6,125 nucleotides of DNA from Candidatus Woesearchaeota archaeon (GTDB taxonomy: Archaea > Nanobdellota > Nanobdellia > Woesearchaeales > GW2011-AR4). Shown here one piece after another: positions 5,676-6,125 of this stretch. The stretch is taken from assembly GCA_016784195.1 (NCBI GenBank), contig JADHVE010000067.1, positions 1-6,125 of the forward strand, in the 5' to 3' direction. The translations under genes were made by a program, and so were the position numbers. Positions within the stretch are counted from its first letter, which is position 1, and each line of letters opens with the position of its first letter. A model generated the notes under the pieces. The model made no database searches. It was not told where the DNA came from and worked only from the letters and a program-made list of their open reading frames with translations.

Positions 5676-6125
5676 TCAAGTACAAAGAGAAAAGTCATTA
5701 TGTTTACAAAGCAGTTCAATCAAGCTGTCTTTGTTGTACAGTCCACAATAAGGAGTATCTTCAATAACCATACAGGGATAAGAGCTTAAATTATAGTATT
5801 TTGTTAATACATTAATTGAAGACATCCCTAAATCAACATCAAAAGAAAAAATGGCAATTTCTTGGTCTAATTCTTTCTTCATATCTGTTAAAACAAAAGA
5901 CTGTGAATCGCAATCAGCACATTCCTCTTTCTTCCTGTAAAAAAATTCCACAATAGTCTGGTCAACTTCACAGACTCCCTTCATCTGCTTAAGCAAAATA
6001 AAATACATAACCTCATTTATATTGAATTTTTTCTTTTGCTCAAGATAAAAAGGGTCCTTCATAAACTGCTCTGTCGTAGACCTATACTGGTCAATCTTTC
6101 TTCCTGTCTCCCACAAGCTCTTATC
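5676..6125 (-). CDS. Thioredoxin-fold protein with CxxC motif, N-terminus cut by window edge
   Basis: The frame is open to the right edge, so the true start lies outside; the TTG near 6116 is not supported as a start. The visible 149 residues have a charged helical N-terminal part, then the thioredoxin pattern: strand TIVEFFY, C-A-D-C (codons 5910-5921) in EECADCDSQ at the head of a helix, strand IAIFSFDVD, and S-Y-P-C-M-V (near 5767-5784) at the usual cis-proline position before the next strand. Further cysteines occur in GVCEVD, TPYCGL, ELLCKH and the C-terminal LCT. The fold suggests a thiol-disulfide oxidoreductase or disulfide carrier. A membrane anchor or signal peptide may lie in the missing N-terminus, but this cannot be seen. 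The stop is followed after 2 nt by the ATG of the GT-C glycosyltransferase, so the two are probably co-translated. A specific subfamily (thioredoxin, DsbA-like or glutaredoxin-like) cannot be assigned from this fragment. Confidence 0.75.
   Translation of the reverse strand, partial: DKSLWETGRKIDQYRSTTEQFMKDPFYLEQKKKFNINEVMYFILLKQMKGVCEVDQTIVEFFYRKKEECADCDSQSFVLTDMKKELDQEIAIFSFDVDLGMSSINVLTKYYNLSSYPCMVIEDTPYCGLYNKDSLIELLCKHNDFSLCT

Noticed and set aside
5674..5685. TTG at 5685 as the start of the glycosyltransferase
   Set aside because: The ATG at 5673 avoids overlap with the upstream gene, sits 2 nt after its stop codon, and gives a normal short cytosolic N-terminus before the first membrane helix.
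6114..6116. TTG at 6116 as the start of the thioredoxin-like gene
   Set aside because: The frame continues open to the window edge (D-K-S-L-W), so the gene most likely begins upstream, outside the window.

Overview
The window is about 6.1 kb of ordinary-looking archaeal chromosome with six protein genes and one further gene cut by the right edge; a seventh, PEPCK, is cut by the left edge (seven genes in all). The archaeal assignment rests on the gene content: an archaeal-type GTP-dependent PEP carboxykinase, an AK6/Fap7-family P-loop NTPase, and an aMBF1 protein (N-terminal zinc ribbon, HTH, and a typical GD-x-x-KIK tail). Upstream sequences with TATA-like boxes and almost no 5' leader agree with this. 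The low GC content, tight packing and Lys-rich proteins suggest a small-genome lineage of the DPANN type (for example Woesearchaeota or Pacearchaeota). That lineage call is an inference and was not tested by any search.

Layout, left to right. (1) Positions 1-1388, minus strand: the first ~462 residues of PEP carboxykinase; its C-terminus lies outside the left edge. (2) 1389-1519: a non-coding gap holding the PEPCK promoter. (3) 1520-3348, minus strand: a two-gene unit, the AK6/Fap7-like NTPase followed by a fold-type I PLP aminotransferase, joined by an ATGA overlap. (4) 3349-3434: a compact divergent promoter region. (5) 3435-4290, plus strand: a YjbQ/UPF0047 gene overlapping an aMBF1 gene by 8 bp. 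(6) 4291-6125, minus strand: a thioredoxin-fold protein with a CxxC motif, entering from the right edge, followed after 2 nt by a multi-membrane-spanning GT-C glycosyltransferase. The aMBF1 and glycosyltransferase genes converge with stop codons that touch.

How they may work together. PEPCK turns oxaloacetate into PEP, and an aminotransferase of this class could supply oxaloacetate from aspartate; the substrate is not proven and the two genes have separate promoters. The aminotransferase is co-transcribed with an NTPase whose family acts in small-subunit ribosome maturation. YjbQ and aMBF1 (a transcription and translation-associated factor) form a coupled pair. The thioredoxin-like/GT-C pair is the most suggestive local association, because the glycosyltransferase ends in a soluble domain with four cysteines that could be a redox partner.

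I see no tRNA, rRNA, CRISPR array, insertion sequence, integrase or defence-system gene. I do not find a convincing new biological system. The points worth a second look are start-codon and gene-junction details, the redox/glycosyltransferase pair, and a Lys-rich insertion in the AK6-like protein.
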